NCBI GenBank assembly: GCA_024734495.1
Contig: JALMQS010000070.1
Location: 10,264,572-10,328,571 of the forward strand
Source of the DNA: Forficula auricularia
Taxonomy: Eukaryota > Arthropoda > Insecta > Dermaptera > Forficulidae
DNA: 64,000 nucleotides
Direction of reading: 5' to 3'
This document shows, in pieces, positions 34,973 to 47,149 of this stretch (within the stretch, counting starts at the first letter, position 1; the number at the start of each line of letters is the position of its first letter). The translations under genes were made by a program, and so were the position numbers. The notes below the pieces were generated by a model, which saw nothing but the letters and a program-made list of their open reading frames with translations, made no database searches and had not been told where the DNA came from.

Positions 34973-35894
34973 TTATTTAATGATTATTATTTGATAATTA
35001 AGTTGAATAATTGTTAAAAATAATTATTATAATTTTTTTGAGATCTAATAATTTATTTAATATTTGTTTATTTGATGCCGGATAAAAAATAGTTCTTATG
35101 AAAGTTGTTCAGTTCTTCTTGAAGATTATGAATATGAAAACAAATATATATAGGTTTCCATTTAAAAAACAGAACTTGACCTTAAAATACCTTTGAAAGC
35201 TTGTTCTAGATCGACAAACAATAGCGTAGGTTAGTTTCCCCCTCCATATAAATAAACTTTTATTTGAAACTTTTTTCCATATAATGCACTGTTTTTGAGA
35301 TAAAAAACTCACCCGGTATATATATTTCGAGCTATCAACCCATCTTCAGGTAGTACAGAAAATAACTAAACTAGAGTTAGATATTTTCTGTACTTCCTTA
35401 AGACGGGTTGATAGCCCGAAATATATAGTATTTTGAAAAAATTTACCTCTTTTATTATTTTAATTTTTAACGTGACCTAGAACACCTAACTCATAGTAAA
35501 TTAATATTTCATAAAATATTTATTTACTTTTATCTTTATTAAAGATGTTTCACCTTGCACAAACACCACAATCTTTATTAATTATTATGAAAGGATATTA
35601 AAAAAGAATGACCATTAGAGGTTAGGAGAAAGAGAGTGAGATAGAACCCACTTTTTAAATTTCCCTATACTTGGTCTCTTTTTTAAGCGAACGTTAGTAT
35701 ATTCCCCCCACTCTTTCCCTATATTCGGTCTCCTTTTTGTGCCACCGTTCGCATTCGCCCAAGAGGAAACTATGGCAAGTCACAGCGTGGTTGTGGGTTA
35801 TGTATTCGGTTTTTAGAACATTAGTCAATAAATATACAAAATTAAAAAATTTTAGAAACTTTTTAAAATTTAATATATAAAATATTAGGTAGGT

Positions 35895-37220
35895 TTCACA
35901 AAAATAAAAGATAATATTCTTGTTTGAAATCTTCTTTATAACCGACTTCAAAAAAGGAGGAGGTTCTCAATGCGAATGAATTTTTTTTTGTGTCTATTTT
36001 ACATGATATCTTCGCCAATTCTAAACCGATTTTGATGATTTTTTTGCATTGGGTTCAATATAGTTTCAGAATGGTTCCGTTTTTTTATTGGTATTGGACC
36101 TTTTTTGCTATGTTTGTTCAAGCATAACTTTGTTTATGAACAGATTTTAATGATTCTTTCTGCGTTTGGATCCGTATAGGTCCAAGATAGTCAAGATACC
36201 TATTTATTTATTTATTTATTTATTTTATGTATGTTCAGCGAGAACTTTTTGCCACTTGGCCCGATTTCGATGAATCTTTTTTTATTGGAAAGGGGGTACC
36301 TTAGGAGTGGTCCCATATTAATTTGGTCAAATTCTGATGATATGATCAATGACGAAATAACGTAAATCTCCAATTCTTATGAGCAAATAATCGAAATTAT
36401 AACAAATAAAATCTTTTATAAAAAAAAATCTTAATACATTCATTTAAAACCCGCTAACGTTTCGAGAAAATTTATATATTTATGAATTGAATTTTTCATA
36501 ATTTTCTGATTCATTCGTCCGACTCTACGAGATGCATACAAAATATTATCTTAAGTCACTATTAATAACATCACTAAAAAGAGAAAAATAAAAATAATTT
36601 TTATAAAAAAAAAATAAAACCGACTTCAAAAAATTAAATCCAACAAATAAAATAATAATAACACAAAAATAAAATAAAATGGACTAAAAGGTATAAAATA
36701 GTTATCTAATTTAGTTACAACTAAACGATGAAATTGTTACATGAAATCACTTTTTGAAGTCGGACCTAAACAAACTATATAAGCGAGCGTACCCGCCAAA
36801 TGTACTAAGTAAAATCCCTCGAGTGCGATTCATAAAATGTATCTTTTTGTCACCGACTTCAAAAAGTGATTTAATGTAACAATTTCATTGTTTAGTTGTA
36901 AACTATTATAAATTAGATAATTATTTTATACCTTTTAGTGCATTTTATTTGATTTTTGAGTTATTATTATTTTATTTGTTGCATTTTTTTTTTTGAAGTC
37001 GGTTTTATTTTTTTTTATAAAAATTATTTTTTACTTCAACCCTTCCCCTCTCACCTTATCTCCCCCTTCTCTTATTGTTAAAGTTAAGAAATTTACTTCT
37101 AAAGCATTTTTGTATTCAGTTTCATCTGTGAACTCCTGAAGATGGGCTCATACCCCGAAATATATATAGAGTCGGGCTAAACAAGCATCTTATCTGTTAT
37201 TTTTGTGAAACCTACGATAA
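35895..37220. mobile_element. Penelope-type ends flanking 'accgacttc' repeat, copy 1
   Basis: 'gtaggtttcacaaaaataaaagat' (35889) and 'atctgttatttttgtgaaacctac' (37190-37213) are inverted ends. Inside, an 'accgacttc' element runs 35941-37004, starting accgacttcaaaaaaggagg and ending with ttttttgaagtcggt. Its right third (36610-37010) is a hairpin around 36780-36845. The + strand family-A hammerhead-like motif at 37131-37175 has stem I ACTC/GAGT. Confidence 0.65.
37131..37175 (+). ncRNA. Hammerhead-like motif, family A
   Basis: ACTC (37132-37135), CTGAAGA (37136-37142), T, GGG/CCC stem II, GAAA (37157-37160), TATATATA, then GAGT (37169-37172), which pairs with ACTC. The triplet would be ATA, cleaving after 37168. 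An inverted copy lies at about 39953-39997 with GGG/CCC kept. Confidence 0.5.
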
Positions 37221-37222
37221 TT

Positions 37223-37918
37223 AAATAAACTGCAACGGATCGTTGCTAAACTTTATCCAAATTCATTTGAAATATTAATATCTTTGTTCCTTTATTATTA
37301 ATCAGATATCAATTGCGATTTGCAGCTCATGTTAACTTTAGTTCAAAAATAATTCTCATTTAATAGTCGAGGAATAACCATTCTACATTGGATTTTTGAC
37401 ATTTCGGTTATTATTGTAACCATTGCTAAGGACATGGAGAAATCGAGTTAAAATCAAAAATAGCCATCGATTTTCATCTAATACTTGAGGAATAACAATT
37501 CTACATTAGGTTTTTGACGGTTCGATTATTATTGGTAACCATTGCTGAAGACATGGAGGAATCGACTTCGTCGATTCTTCCACGTTTTCAGTAGAGGTTG
37601 CCATTAATAGTCGAAACATCAAAAATGGAATGCAATAAGGTTATTCCTCTAGTATTAGATGAGAATCGATCGTTATTTTTGATTTTAACTCGATTTCTCC
37701 ATGTCTTCAGCAATGGTTACATATAATAACCGAAATGTCAAAAATCCAATGTAGAATGGTTATTCCTCGACTATTAAATGAGAATTATTTTTGAACTAAA
37801 GTTAACATGAGCTGCAAATCGCAATTGATATCTGATTAATAATAAAGGAACAAACATATTAATATTTCAAATGAATTTGGATAAAGTTTAGCAACGATCC
37901 GTTGCAGTTTATTTAATC
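37223..37918. repeat. Compact palindromic copy of the 119-bp-repeat family
   Basis: The left arm (37223-37568) and right arm (37569-37918) are inverted copies with ends aataaactgcaacggatcg / cgatccgttgcagtttatt. Each arm holds about two 119-bp-type units. There is no unique 730-base segment, unlike 5488-7507. Confidence 0.8.
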
Positions 37919-38135
37919 TCAATATATTTCGGATTATTAGTCCATCATCAGGAGTTTACAGATTACAAACTGTTTGTATTATTATTAGTCCATCCTGATG
38001 ATGGACTAATAATCCGAAATATATTGAGATTGTATAAACCTCTTTGAATTTTATTTCATTCACTGTGAAACTACACTCCCTTTACTTTATTAATTAATAT
38101 AATGTTTCACCTAAAACCTGCACCACTTTCCCTTA
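37914..38135. mobile_element. Penelope-type foldback fragment, family A
   Basis: Inverted segments 'caatatatttcggattattagtcc' (37919) and its complement (38003-38026) surround a short centre. Core CTGATGA/GAAA is present on both strands, but stem I is kept only in the left copy (- strand ACTC...TTGAG). 'atgtttcacctaaaacctgcacc' follows at 38101, as beside the other copies. Confidence 0.6.
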
Positions 38136-38139
38136 AGTA

Positions 38140-39830
38140 AAAAAAAAAAAAATAATAATAATACTGATGTTCATCGCATTCTTAAGTATCAATGGTTTTA
38201 TTTGACTATAAGGTAATACCTACTTTGACACGAAATTTAGTATTTATTTTCTTTACATGACAAATTTTTTGAGGGCTACTAACTACTATTTTTGTTTTTC
38301 TATATTTTCTTTTATTGACCTCTTGGCGCAGAGAACCCAAATCTCCCGTTGTGGAACTCAGATTGAGAATCACTGGGCTAGGGCTTTGATTTAGAGTCAC
38401 ATTCTGGAGAGTCGCGTTAGTTTGTTTGAAGGGACGTAACTAACGCCTTTATTATCATTCTTAAAAATACTATCAAATGACTGAATGAATCAATCTTGTC
38501 TTCTGATTACAAACATGAATCTATTCATAATTCATTTTTATTATTTATCGAACCGTTTCTATTAACAAAATTAGAGAAACAAATGAAAACTTTATTTAAA
38601 AACTCCCTTAAGTTTCATCTACAAAATTTGATGATTTTAGTAAATTTTGTTCGTCGATGATTTTGACTTAAAAGTTGAAATTTAGCACAATGATAAAGCT
38701 TATGTTTCAACTCATTAGCTAACAACCATTCAAGAGTTCTTCATATATAGATTCAATTTTAAAAAAAATTTTAAATCTGTAAACCTAAATCTAATCAGTT
38801 ATTTCTTCATTTTCGAAATACAAAAATTTTGGCACCAGAAGAAACTTTTCACGACCTTCTGTATGTAATGAAACTCATACACTCAAAAAGAAAAAAAATC
38901 TATTTCTAAAAATACTTCTTTACGTTTAAGAAAACAAATAAATAAATAAATAATGACCTTTATTATTCAATACAAAAATACAAATGTTTTAAAATTACAA
39001 AAAAAACTTCTATTTTTAACTTTTATTTTTAACATTTTTTTTTAACATAAAAAAAGACCGTTTAAGAAAAGTTTTTCTAAACTTGAATAAACAAAATGAA
39101 TGAATTTAATACTCCGGCCACCTCGCTTGTTGTCTTCGTCAAACATAATATATCGAATAATTTAAATATTTTTCTACTAGAGAACACTTGTACATATTTT
39201 AAAATCTTTTTCCATTTCTCTCGATCAAAATCCTCTCGAACATTATCCAATTAAGTTACCGTCAATACAATTGCACTTCATCGATGCAAATGACAATTTA
39301 CATAATAAAGCGTAGAAAACAAGAGAGTAATCGGACAAATATGTACACATAAATTCAATTTATTTTGTATTATTGAATAACTATATATTTCCCACTCCTT
39401 TATAACTAGGCAAAGATTACATATTTGTGTGTGCTTAAGACTACATGGCAGAAGTTAATAAAAACTTTTATGGCGTAATCGATTCGAAGTGATATATGAC
39501 GCACTGTGAACAAAAATAAGACAAATATATAAAATATTCTATCTAAATTATGTGATTTTTCTTCTCAGCGTGTCATATATAATTTTTGACATTTTTTTAC
39601 ACATTAAAATAAAATTGATAGGTGCTGATCTAACCAAATGTTTTGGGCGAATATGTAACGATTGTATATCCACCGTTCCGAAAGTGTCTTTAAATTTTAT
39701 TTTTTAATTATCTATTAATACTATATCCTTTAAGAAGGTATAAACAGTTCGTTTTTCGGGGATCAGGCTAAAATTGAGTTTTTGATTATTTATATCACTT
39801 TTGTTAAGGGAGAATGGTGTGGGTTCTTGG
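38140..39830. other. AT-rich DNA with one hAT-like end
   Basis: Read on the - strand from 38375, CAGTGATTCTCAATCTGAGT is a hAT-like terminal repeat without a visible partner. A similar end lies at 40844. The rest is featureless. Confidence 0.4.
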
Positions 39831-40310
39831 TGAAACATTTTAAATAAAGTAAAGAAAGTTTTGAAATATTTTAGAAACTTTTTAAAATTTAAAATATCAA
39901 ATACTAGGTAGGTTTCACAAAAATAAAAGATAAGATGCTTGTTTAGTCCGACTCTATATATATTTCAGGGTATGAGCCCATCTTCAGGAGTTGACAGAGG
40001 AAACTGAATACAAAAATCCTTTAGAAGTAAATTTCTTAACTTTAGCAATAAGAGAAGGGGGAGGGAGATAAAGTGATTGAGGGAAGAGTTGAAGTAAAAA
40101 ATAATTTTTATAAAAAAAAAAAAAAAAACGACTTCAAAAAAATAAAATGCAACAAATAAAATAATAATAACTCAAAAATCCGAAATATATTGAGTACAAA
40201 CTATTTGTAATCTGTAAACTCCTGATGATGGACTAATAATCAGAAATATATTTGAGCTTTATTTCGTTCACTGTGAAACTACACTCCCTTTACTTTATTA
40301 ATTACTATTA
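39830..40310. mobile_element. Penelope-type fragments, family A (two pieces)
   Basis: 39899-40110 is the inverted counterpart of 37030-37213, including the gtaggtttcac end and a - strand hammerhead-like segment. It joins at ~40125 to half of the 'accgacttc' hairpin. 40180-40310 carries a second variant with CTGATGA (40221-40227) and GAAATATATTTGAG on the + strand. It is a composite of at least two insertions. Confidence 0.6.
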
Positions 40311-40319
40311 TTGACTCAG

Positions 40320-41170
40320 TGATACCATTTTTGTTGCTCTAAAGTTCCTTAAATTTCTTATAATACAAAGATTACGTTACATTAGTAATAAAATGAAAAT
40401 TAAATTGTTTTATTAATATTTTGTTATTAATGACATTTGAAATAATATTGGTTTTCAAATAGATGAGAATATTATTAATGAGTATACATTAAATATGTAA
40501 AAAAACTGTCCGATTCGAAAGGGGCATAGGGTATCCCAATGACATTAACAAAAAAATTTAATAATAATATTATTCATGAAAATAAAAATGTTAGGTATTG
40601 TAATTTAAAATGCATGTTTTTTTTTTTTGTACCCAATTCCCCCAAAATCTAGCAAATTTTTAAAATGTGGCAACAACGTCACCGGCGGCGCGGGGGTATG
40701 TTATATTTCGAAGCTATAAAAGTAGCAAGATGTTGATATTTTGACGAAAAATTAAATATCTCATATTTTAATGCTAGGGGGTTCCTCAGAATTAAATACA
40801 AGTTCTCTAGAGTTCCTCGTTCTACAAAATATTGAGAAACACTGCCCCAGCCTAACAATATTTATGATCCAATAACGGTTGCACAGCTGATTTGTACTGC
40901 CTTAGCTGCTTGATATGGAAGTCCTTTTGACTTTCTTAAAAAGAGCATCCAGAACAACTTATAGCCAAAAGGTTTTCAGATTACTACTATTTATACTATG
41001 TTGATATTTTCTCTCCCGCTTTACGAATAATGGCGGAACGAATATTTTAGCTTACAAAGAGCTCGTCTGACAGCGGACTGCGGGCACATTTCTATGAATT
41101 TATGTATTCACTCAAAAGTAATCTGCCATATTGTCTTTGTTATTTATTTTTATTTATAATTACAATATGT
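40320..41170. other. Unassigned AT-rich DNA with a hAT-like end
   Basis: 'attgagaaacactg' ending at 40844 resembles the hAT-like end at 38375 in the same orientation. No gene is seen. Confidence 0.35.
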
Positions 41171-41177
41171 AGATCTT

Positions 41178-41500
41178 GACAGACCCTTGCATTATGAAAA
41201 AGAAGAGAGTGATTCCAGGTATGGGAGGAAAATAAGGTGTTTGTTCAGGCGGGTCTGAAAGGAAAGAGGCAGACATGGAGAAAGGCATGGGATAAACTTA
41301 TCTGCTAATGAATTGTTACCGGGTTTTTTCCTGAAGGAATGTTGGGAATCACCTAGCTGTTATGGGATTTATTGAATTTAATGAATATACTGATATTTCT
41401 ATAAAAAAGGGAAAGATTGAAGGGTCATGTAAAGATTGGTCAATGATTGAAAGGAGCCAATAACGATCACACTTTCTATACATCTAAACTCTAGAGTTCC
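41178..41500 (-). pseudogene. Decayed 3' end of the jockey/CR1-like LINE
   Basis: 'gacccttgcattatgaaaaagaagagag', 'gtttgttcaggcgggtctgaa' and 'gaatgttgggaatc' align by eye with the 3' UTR and C-terminal coding part of the LINE at 25311-26067, in the same orientation. There are many changes and no open frame. Confidence 0.6.
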
Positions 41501-41510
41501 TGAAGGTTTA

Positions 41511-42832
41511 CTTTATCCAATGCGAAGCATGGGGAAAGTATTGTAATCGGTTTAGCGGCAAGCGCGACTTCAAAGGGTCCTCAGGTAAAGACTACGGAAC
41601 CCATGGACTCAATTAAAGTCACAAAGTATCACAAGTATTCAATTAGGTTGAATTTTAGCACGTGACGGTTTTGCCAAAAATTACATGGGGTCTCGTCGAG
41701 AGGCCAAAAAGTGCGATTTTTTCATTTAGTGCGTGCGGATGTATGGATGGATGGATGGATGTTATCGTTTTTTGGCCCACGATTATTTCCATACCGTTGC
41801 ACCGATTGAAATGAAATTGAAAACCTACCATTATTTTACCAAAATGAAGAGCTGATTAGTTTTTGGTACATATCGGCCCACAAACATTAGTACTTTATTT
41901 CAGTACATTTTTAGATTTTTCTAAATATCTTGAAAAAGACCTAACCAATTTTGATGAAATTTAATATCCTAATTAAGTAACTTGGGGACCACAAAAAATG
42001 TTAAATAAAGTTTTTAGTAAAGTTATATTTTAAAGTACTTTACTCTAGAGTAAGATAGTACTTTTTAAAAAATTTTATTTTAAATTCCTTAAAACTTATT
42101 CAATTGATCGTTTTATATAGCTCTTTTAATCTTGCTTAAGTAAGAATGGATAGGCTTCTCTCTGTGAAATGATAAAAATTTGGGAGGAAATTTTATAAGT
42201 AACCATAGCAACTGCGTTGTTTTCTTATCCGTTCCCTTTACTGAAGACATAGAGGAATCGAGTTAAAACCAAAAATAGCGATTGATTCTCATCTAGTATT
42301 TGAGGAATAACCATTCTACATTGGACTTTTGACGTTTCGGTTTTTATTAGTAATCATTGCTGAAGACATAGTGGAATCGAGTTATCTAGTACTTGAGGAA
42401 ATACCATTCTATATTGGACTTTTGACGTTTCGGTTTTTATTAGTAACCATTGCTGAAGACATAGTGAATCGAGTTAAAACCAAAAATAGCGATTGATTCT
42501 CATCTATTACTTGGGGAATAATAATTCTACATTAGATTTTTGACCTTTCGATTATTAAATTGAAAGTTTTTACCGAAAGTAGCAGAATTTTTATATTTTG
42601 AAGGAGACAATAAAAGAGTGTGTCTTCTGCTGGAATTATAAATTTTATTTATTTATTTATAACGAGAATTAATTCCTGTGAATACATTGTAATAGACTGT
42701 TGAAGAGGGCAAAGCCCTCGAAACTATAGTCTCGTTATAAATAAATAAAATTTATAATTCCAGCAGAAGACACACTATTTTATTGTCTCCTTTGATCTTT
42801 CGATTATTATTGGTAACCATTGCTGAAGACAA
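41511..42832. mobile_element. Second copy of the 119-bp-repeat element (inverted), split by a Penelope-type foldback
   Basis: From tactttatccaatgc (41511), the ~730-base unique segment of 6781-7507 runs in inverse orientation, including a gatg/catc microsatellite at about 41738-41763. 119-bp-type units follow from 42240. The units are interrupted at ~42556 by the family-B foldback and resume at ~42795. The internal structure repeats that of 5488-7507, so both are copies of one element. Confidence 0.75.
42556..42794. mobile_element. Penelope-type foldback, family B, copy 3
   Basis: Starts aattgaaagtttttaccg and ends ttgtctccttt. Flanks ga(c/t)ctttcgattatta occur on both sides (left ~42541-42556, right ~42792-42807), a target duplication of about 15 bases. 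The core reads CTGTTGA instead of CTGATGA (42696-42702), so this hammerhead-like motif should be inactive, although stem II GAGGGC/GCCCTC and GAAA are intact. Confidence 0.8.
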
Positions 42833-42839
42833 AAGCAGT

Positions 42840-44330
42840 ATATAAACAAAATGTACATGAATAACTTCTATCCACGGCTGAGTTTAAAATGCGCACTGAC
42901 GAGATTAGATGTGGGGACATAGGAATTTTGGGAATAGACTTTTGTTTTGAAGTGTAATATTATCATTCTGCCCCTGTTGTTGCCATAATAAATGGACTCC
43001 GTAGGAAGCGTACGACAATATTGTTTCCTTAAAAAAAATTATATTTTTAGAAATATATTAACATTCTGATAATTTTATTTCATTTCGCTATTTTCGGGTT
43101 GATTTTTTTTTTAATGAGAATTTCATGACTGCGAAAATTTTTCTTGCGAACCCCCCGAATTTTCTCTATATGAAATTATATTTTTTATTTTGTCGATTGA
43201 ATAAATAGATTAGAAGATATAGATAAGTAAAGTCGATAATATGACATAAACAGTTGATATTTTTTTTCTTTAAGCTATTTACTGTTAATTTTCGAATTAA
43301 AAATTTTGATATGTTAATCAGAAAAATGTTCGCTTTTGATATTAACAGGTTTATAGTGTTTCAGCCATTATAAATTAAAAACAGCACTTGACATAAGTTC
43401 CAGAGTTAGGAATTGGAAAGTTTTGCTGAATGTTTTCGACTAGTTAACCGTCAGATAAGCGTACATTCACCTAACATGATTGGAATCTAACACGTATTTT
43501 GATTAAGATGACCTTCATTTAAGTCAACCGGAAATAACTTATCTGACCTTTAAAAGTTAATTCATTCAAGAACTAAGTTTGCAACATGCTGCTAAATTCT
43601 GAGATTCGTGTGTTTTCCGATGGATAAAAGCGACGACTTATAGATATATTCGAAGGTAAAAGAAAAAAAGAAAATAGGTGGCCAAAGAGAATTCCAAATG
43701 ACAACCACTTGACTCTTTTTCACTTTAGAATTCTTTAATATTGTTAACTTAAGAGAGCTTTAAAGATTGTTCTAATTTAATTACGGCCAGAATATCAAAA
43801 TTCATTATTAAGTGAAAGACCAGGCTGTCCATTTCATTCCAACTGAGATGGATAATAAATTTTCTATCTGGCAATGACATGATAGGGGTGAATTCATGGC
43901 AGAGTATAAAAGCAAAGGAAATGTCCGGAGAAACTATTTGGATGATTATAAAGGGATAAAATCGAAAGACGAATTCTACATGTCTAACACTCACTTATAA
44001 ACTTGCTAATCTGGTAAATTTTTTTGAGTTAAAAGATAAAAAAGACATTATCTTTTTCCATTTAATAATTAAATGTGATGTTTATGCAAACAAATCAGAA
44101 AAAAATCGAATCATTATATATGAGAGCTCTTGTTCGTTTAATTTCTTAAATTTGGTAGAAAAGGATGAATTAATAAACAGAAATGTAGTCAAAATTTCAG
44201 GGAAACATTTTTAAATCAAAATATGCCATTACATTTCATACATTTTTCTAAATACTGAAAGAATAATCTCTTATAATATTTTATGTGACTTTTTTAGAGA
44301 ATATTTATTTCTAAGTCTTTAGTTTAATTA
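42840..44330. other. AT-rich DNA, no gene recognised
   Basis: An 81-codon - strand frame at 43749-43994 has no recognisable domain. No repeat was identified. Confidence 0.4.
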
Positions 44331-44340
44331 ACCAATTTAG

Positions 44341-44520
44341 CAGGACCGGCGCAATGCAGGTTCACCGCGTTCGCCGGAATCCGGGCTCGTGTTTTGAGGG
44401 ACCCCGAGGTTTACGAAAATTACCCAATTAAAAAACACCGATTTTGATTAACTTTTTACAGAATGATAATACCATTAGAATCCAGTTTGATATGCAGCCG
44501 TTGCACAAAATCATAAATTG
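44341..44520 (+). mobile_element. hAT-like 5' end fragment
   Basis: It begins CAGGACCGGCGCAATGCAGG and continues with 'ttcgccggaatccgg' and 'attaaaaaacaccgattttg'. The same sequence occurs at 63530-63690. CAGGGCCGGCGC is a common hAT end. No matching 3' end is visible. Confidence 0.55.
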
Positions 44521-44701
44521 CTAGAGTTACTTTTTTATTAATTTACTCCAATAATAATTAATAGAAAATCAATGGAGATTTATTGGTTTCTTAATAAATT
44601 CATCCAAATTAGAACTTTTTGAAATAACCATCTTTTTCTAAACATAATAAATTAATAATTTTTCAATTTTATTTCCAAATAAACCAACTAATAAATTTGT
44701 A

Positions 44702-44813
44702 GAAAAGTTTTTATTTTGCCGAGAGTAGCAGAGTTGTTGAATCATAAAGAGAAACAGAGTGGTTGTCCTCTGCTTGATCAAACAGATGACAACCTCTTTG
44801 TTTCTCTTTATGA
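44702..44813. mobile_element. Small Penelope-type foldback with 12-bp target duplication
   Basis: The tail 'gccgagagtagcagagttgttg' is followed by inverted arms 'ataaagagaaacagag..ttgtcctct' / 'gacaacctctttgtttctctttat'. aataaatttgta flanks it on both sides (44690s and 44814-44825). It shares the crucial tail 'gccgagagtagcag' with family B but has different arms, so it is a separate subfamily without a hammerhead core. Confidence 0.7.
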
Positions 44814-44967
44814 ATAAATTTGTATTTATCAAATGAATTTATTTCATCGTCTCATTTTTTATAATCATATCTTTTTTAATTGTTCAATGAAATATAAAAA
44901 ATATTAAAAATAACCAAGAAAAATATTACAGTAATGCAAAAAAATGTATATATATTTTCGCAAAATG

Positions 44968-45410
44968 TTTTTAGGTATAAAGCTAAAATTTAGTATAGTA
45001 TAATGTAAAAATACATAGATTCAAATCGAGTTTCATTGGATAAAATTATTTAAGATTGGCAATTTATACTCATAGGAAAAGTTTTCAGATATAAAGCAAA
45101 AATTTGGAGCATTAAAATGTGAAAATACATAGTTGCGTACCAAGTTTCAGCTAATTAAATAAAACCATTCTATATTGACAATTAATATTCTCGGGAAAGA
45201 TTTTAAGATATACAGCTAAAATTTGGTGCATTATAACATAGTTGTGTACCAATTTTCAGCTCAATAACTAAAATCATTCAAGATTTTGGAATTTTGTACT
45301 TTCAGGAAACGTTTTCAGGTATAAGATTAAAATTTGGTGAATTGTAATGTGAAAATATATATATTTGGGTACCAATTTTCAGCTCATTAGGTATAACTAA
45401 AAGCATTTAT
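44968..45410. repeat. Four diverged tandem units of ~110-120 bp
   Basis: The block 'gttttcaggtataaagctaaaattt' recurs with changes at about 44968, 45076, 45200 and 45308, each followed by 'aatgtgaaaatacatag' and 'taccaattttcagctcatta'. Copies are strongly diverged, so the array is old. Confidence 0.7.
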
Positions 45411-46472
45411 ACCAAATGAAAATAATTTATATAGGTAATAATTATTTTTTTTTACTTAATTGATATTTTTTCATCAGAGAAAATGAATAAATTCGAAATA
45501 TTTGAGAAAACATTTTTTTGCAAACAAATCCGCCAACACGTCTCAACTTGTCCATGAGTGACTCGACTCGTTTGAAATAGATTCGATTTTTCATTGTTTA
45601 AAAAATAGGAAATATGCAAAACGAGCAATTCTAGAGCAATTGAGTACTGATATGAATGGTTGACTTCCTGACCAAATTAATTTTATTTATTTATTTTATT
45701 AAAAAACAAAAATATCCTTCGATGTCTTCTTTTATTACACGTTTTTAGAGTTTATTTGCTAATAGAGTTAGAAGAGAGAGGGAAAACATTATATCGCCCT
45801 CTCTTTCCCACTATGATTGGGATTTTATATGAATATAGTAATTTATTATATTAATTATAAAAACAAAACACTTTCAATAGTGTGGATGAATGAAAATAAA
45901 AATTCACAAATCAAGTAAAAATATCTGTTGTTTAAAATAGAATCTATATTTATCTTTTGACGGTACACGTGTAAATGATCAATACTTTTATCATAATTTG
46001 TTAGAATATTACACACACAAACGTATTTGTACTGATAATACATTAAACCATCATCCAGCTATCTATAAATTAATGCTAGTGCTTTACACATTCTCCGACT
46101 GTCTCTTTTAGCGTTCAGCTTCTAATTCTTTTGCCTTTTTCTACTTCCAAACCCCTCTTTGTGAATCACTCTAATTAATGAAATGTTACTTTAACAGGTT
46201 TTGACCTGTAAACTAGCGAGATACTAGTAAATTACCTTAATGAGTGCTGTGGTTGATACCAGTGCACGGAGAAATACAAATTTTCAATCGAGGAATGTTT
46301 TTGCTGAAATGGTGTGTGCCAAAGTAGAGTTACGGTTATGAATGTAAGTTTTACTTTGTAGGAGAGTTAAATTCTCAGAATTAAAGTGAACACGCCACCC
46401 TCATTAAAGTGATTGCTGCTGATACCCAAGATTTAACCCTTTCCTTATCAATATATTTTTTTTTAATAATGA

Positions 46473-47075
46473 TCTCAACAAAAACACTTGTGTAAAAAAA
46501 GGCCAAGTTCGAGCCAAAAAAGTGGTGAGATCTAATGTGCTGCCAAGTTCAACATCATCAATTTATTAAATGAGTCGAGAATATATTAGTAACTTCAATT
46601 AAAACGCATGTTTTTCATTTCACATGTCCCTCTATATTTTTTATTGATTTCACATTTATAAAATAAATCTATATTTTTTATTGATTTCACATTTTTAGCT
46701 GAAATTATTTTCCTAAAACTTGGCTTTTGCGCATTAAATTATTATTATTATTGTTTGATAAGGCCTCCACCACTCCCCTCTTATTAAGATCCCATGATAT
46801 GGTAACTAGTAATTCGTGACATACATAATAATGCGTAAAAGCCAAGTTTTATGAAAATAATTTCAACTAAAAATGTGAAATCAATAAAAAATATAGAGGG
46901 ACATGTGAAATGGAAAACATGCGTTTTAATTGAAGTTACTAATATATTCTCGACTCATTTAATAAATTGATGATGTTGAACTTGGCAGCACATTAGATCT
47001 CACTACTTTTTTTGGCAAACGGATTTTATTAATCGAAATTGGCCTTTTTTTACACAAGTGTTTTTGTTGAGATTT
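46473..47075. mobile_element. ~600-bp foldback element of unknown class
   Basis: The left arm (46473-46745) and right arm (46827-47075) are inverted copies: 'acacttgtgtaaaaaaaggcc', 'gtgctgccaagttcaacatc', 'agtaacttcaattaaaacgc' and 'aacttggcttttgcgcatta' each return as complements. The centre (46746-46826) is GC-richer and unique. One arm has a local duplication of 'tatattttttattgatttcac'. No ORF and no hammerhead box were found. Confidence 0.75.
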
Positions 47076-47149
47076 CACTTCTTTTTGTAAGTTGGATGGG
47101 AATTTAGCCTACAAGATTCACGCATTTATTTTAAAGACTGAATTTTCAC

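Larger units (their letters stand above)
32755..35560. mobile_element. Large inverted-repeat element enclosing an HTH pseudogene and an RTE insertion
   Basis: Left 32755-33250 is matched, inverted, by right 34986-35325 and 35430-35560. Shared blocks include 'tatataccgggtgag', 'atatggagggggaaac', 'gtcgatctaga' and 'ctcaaaaaaatt'. The outer arm segment includes 'ctatgagttaggt' and 'gtttcac', linking it to the Penelope-type family-A ends. Between the two right-arm blocks (35320-35425) sits a small inverted pair of family-A hammerhead-like segments. The loop holds a decayed helix-turn-helix ORF, and the RTE insertion sits at 33790-34972. Confidence 0.7.

Noticed and set aside
43749..43994. 81-codon - strand ORF as a gene
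   Set aside because: No domain, no neighbouring signals and AT-driven composition.
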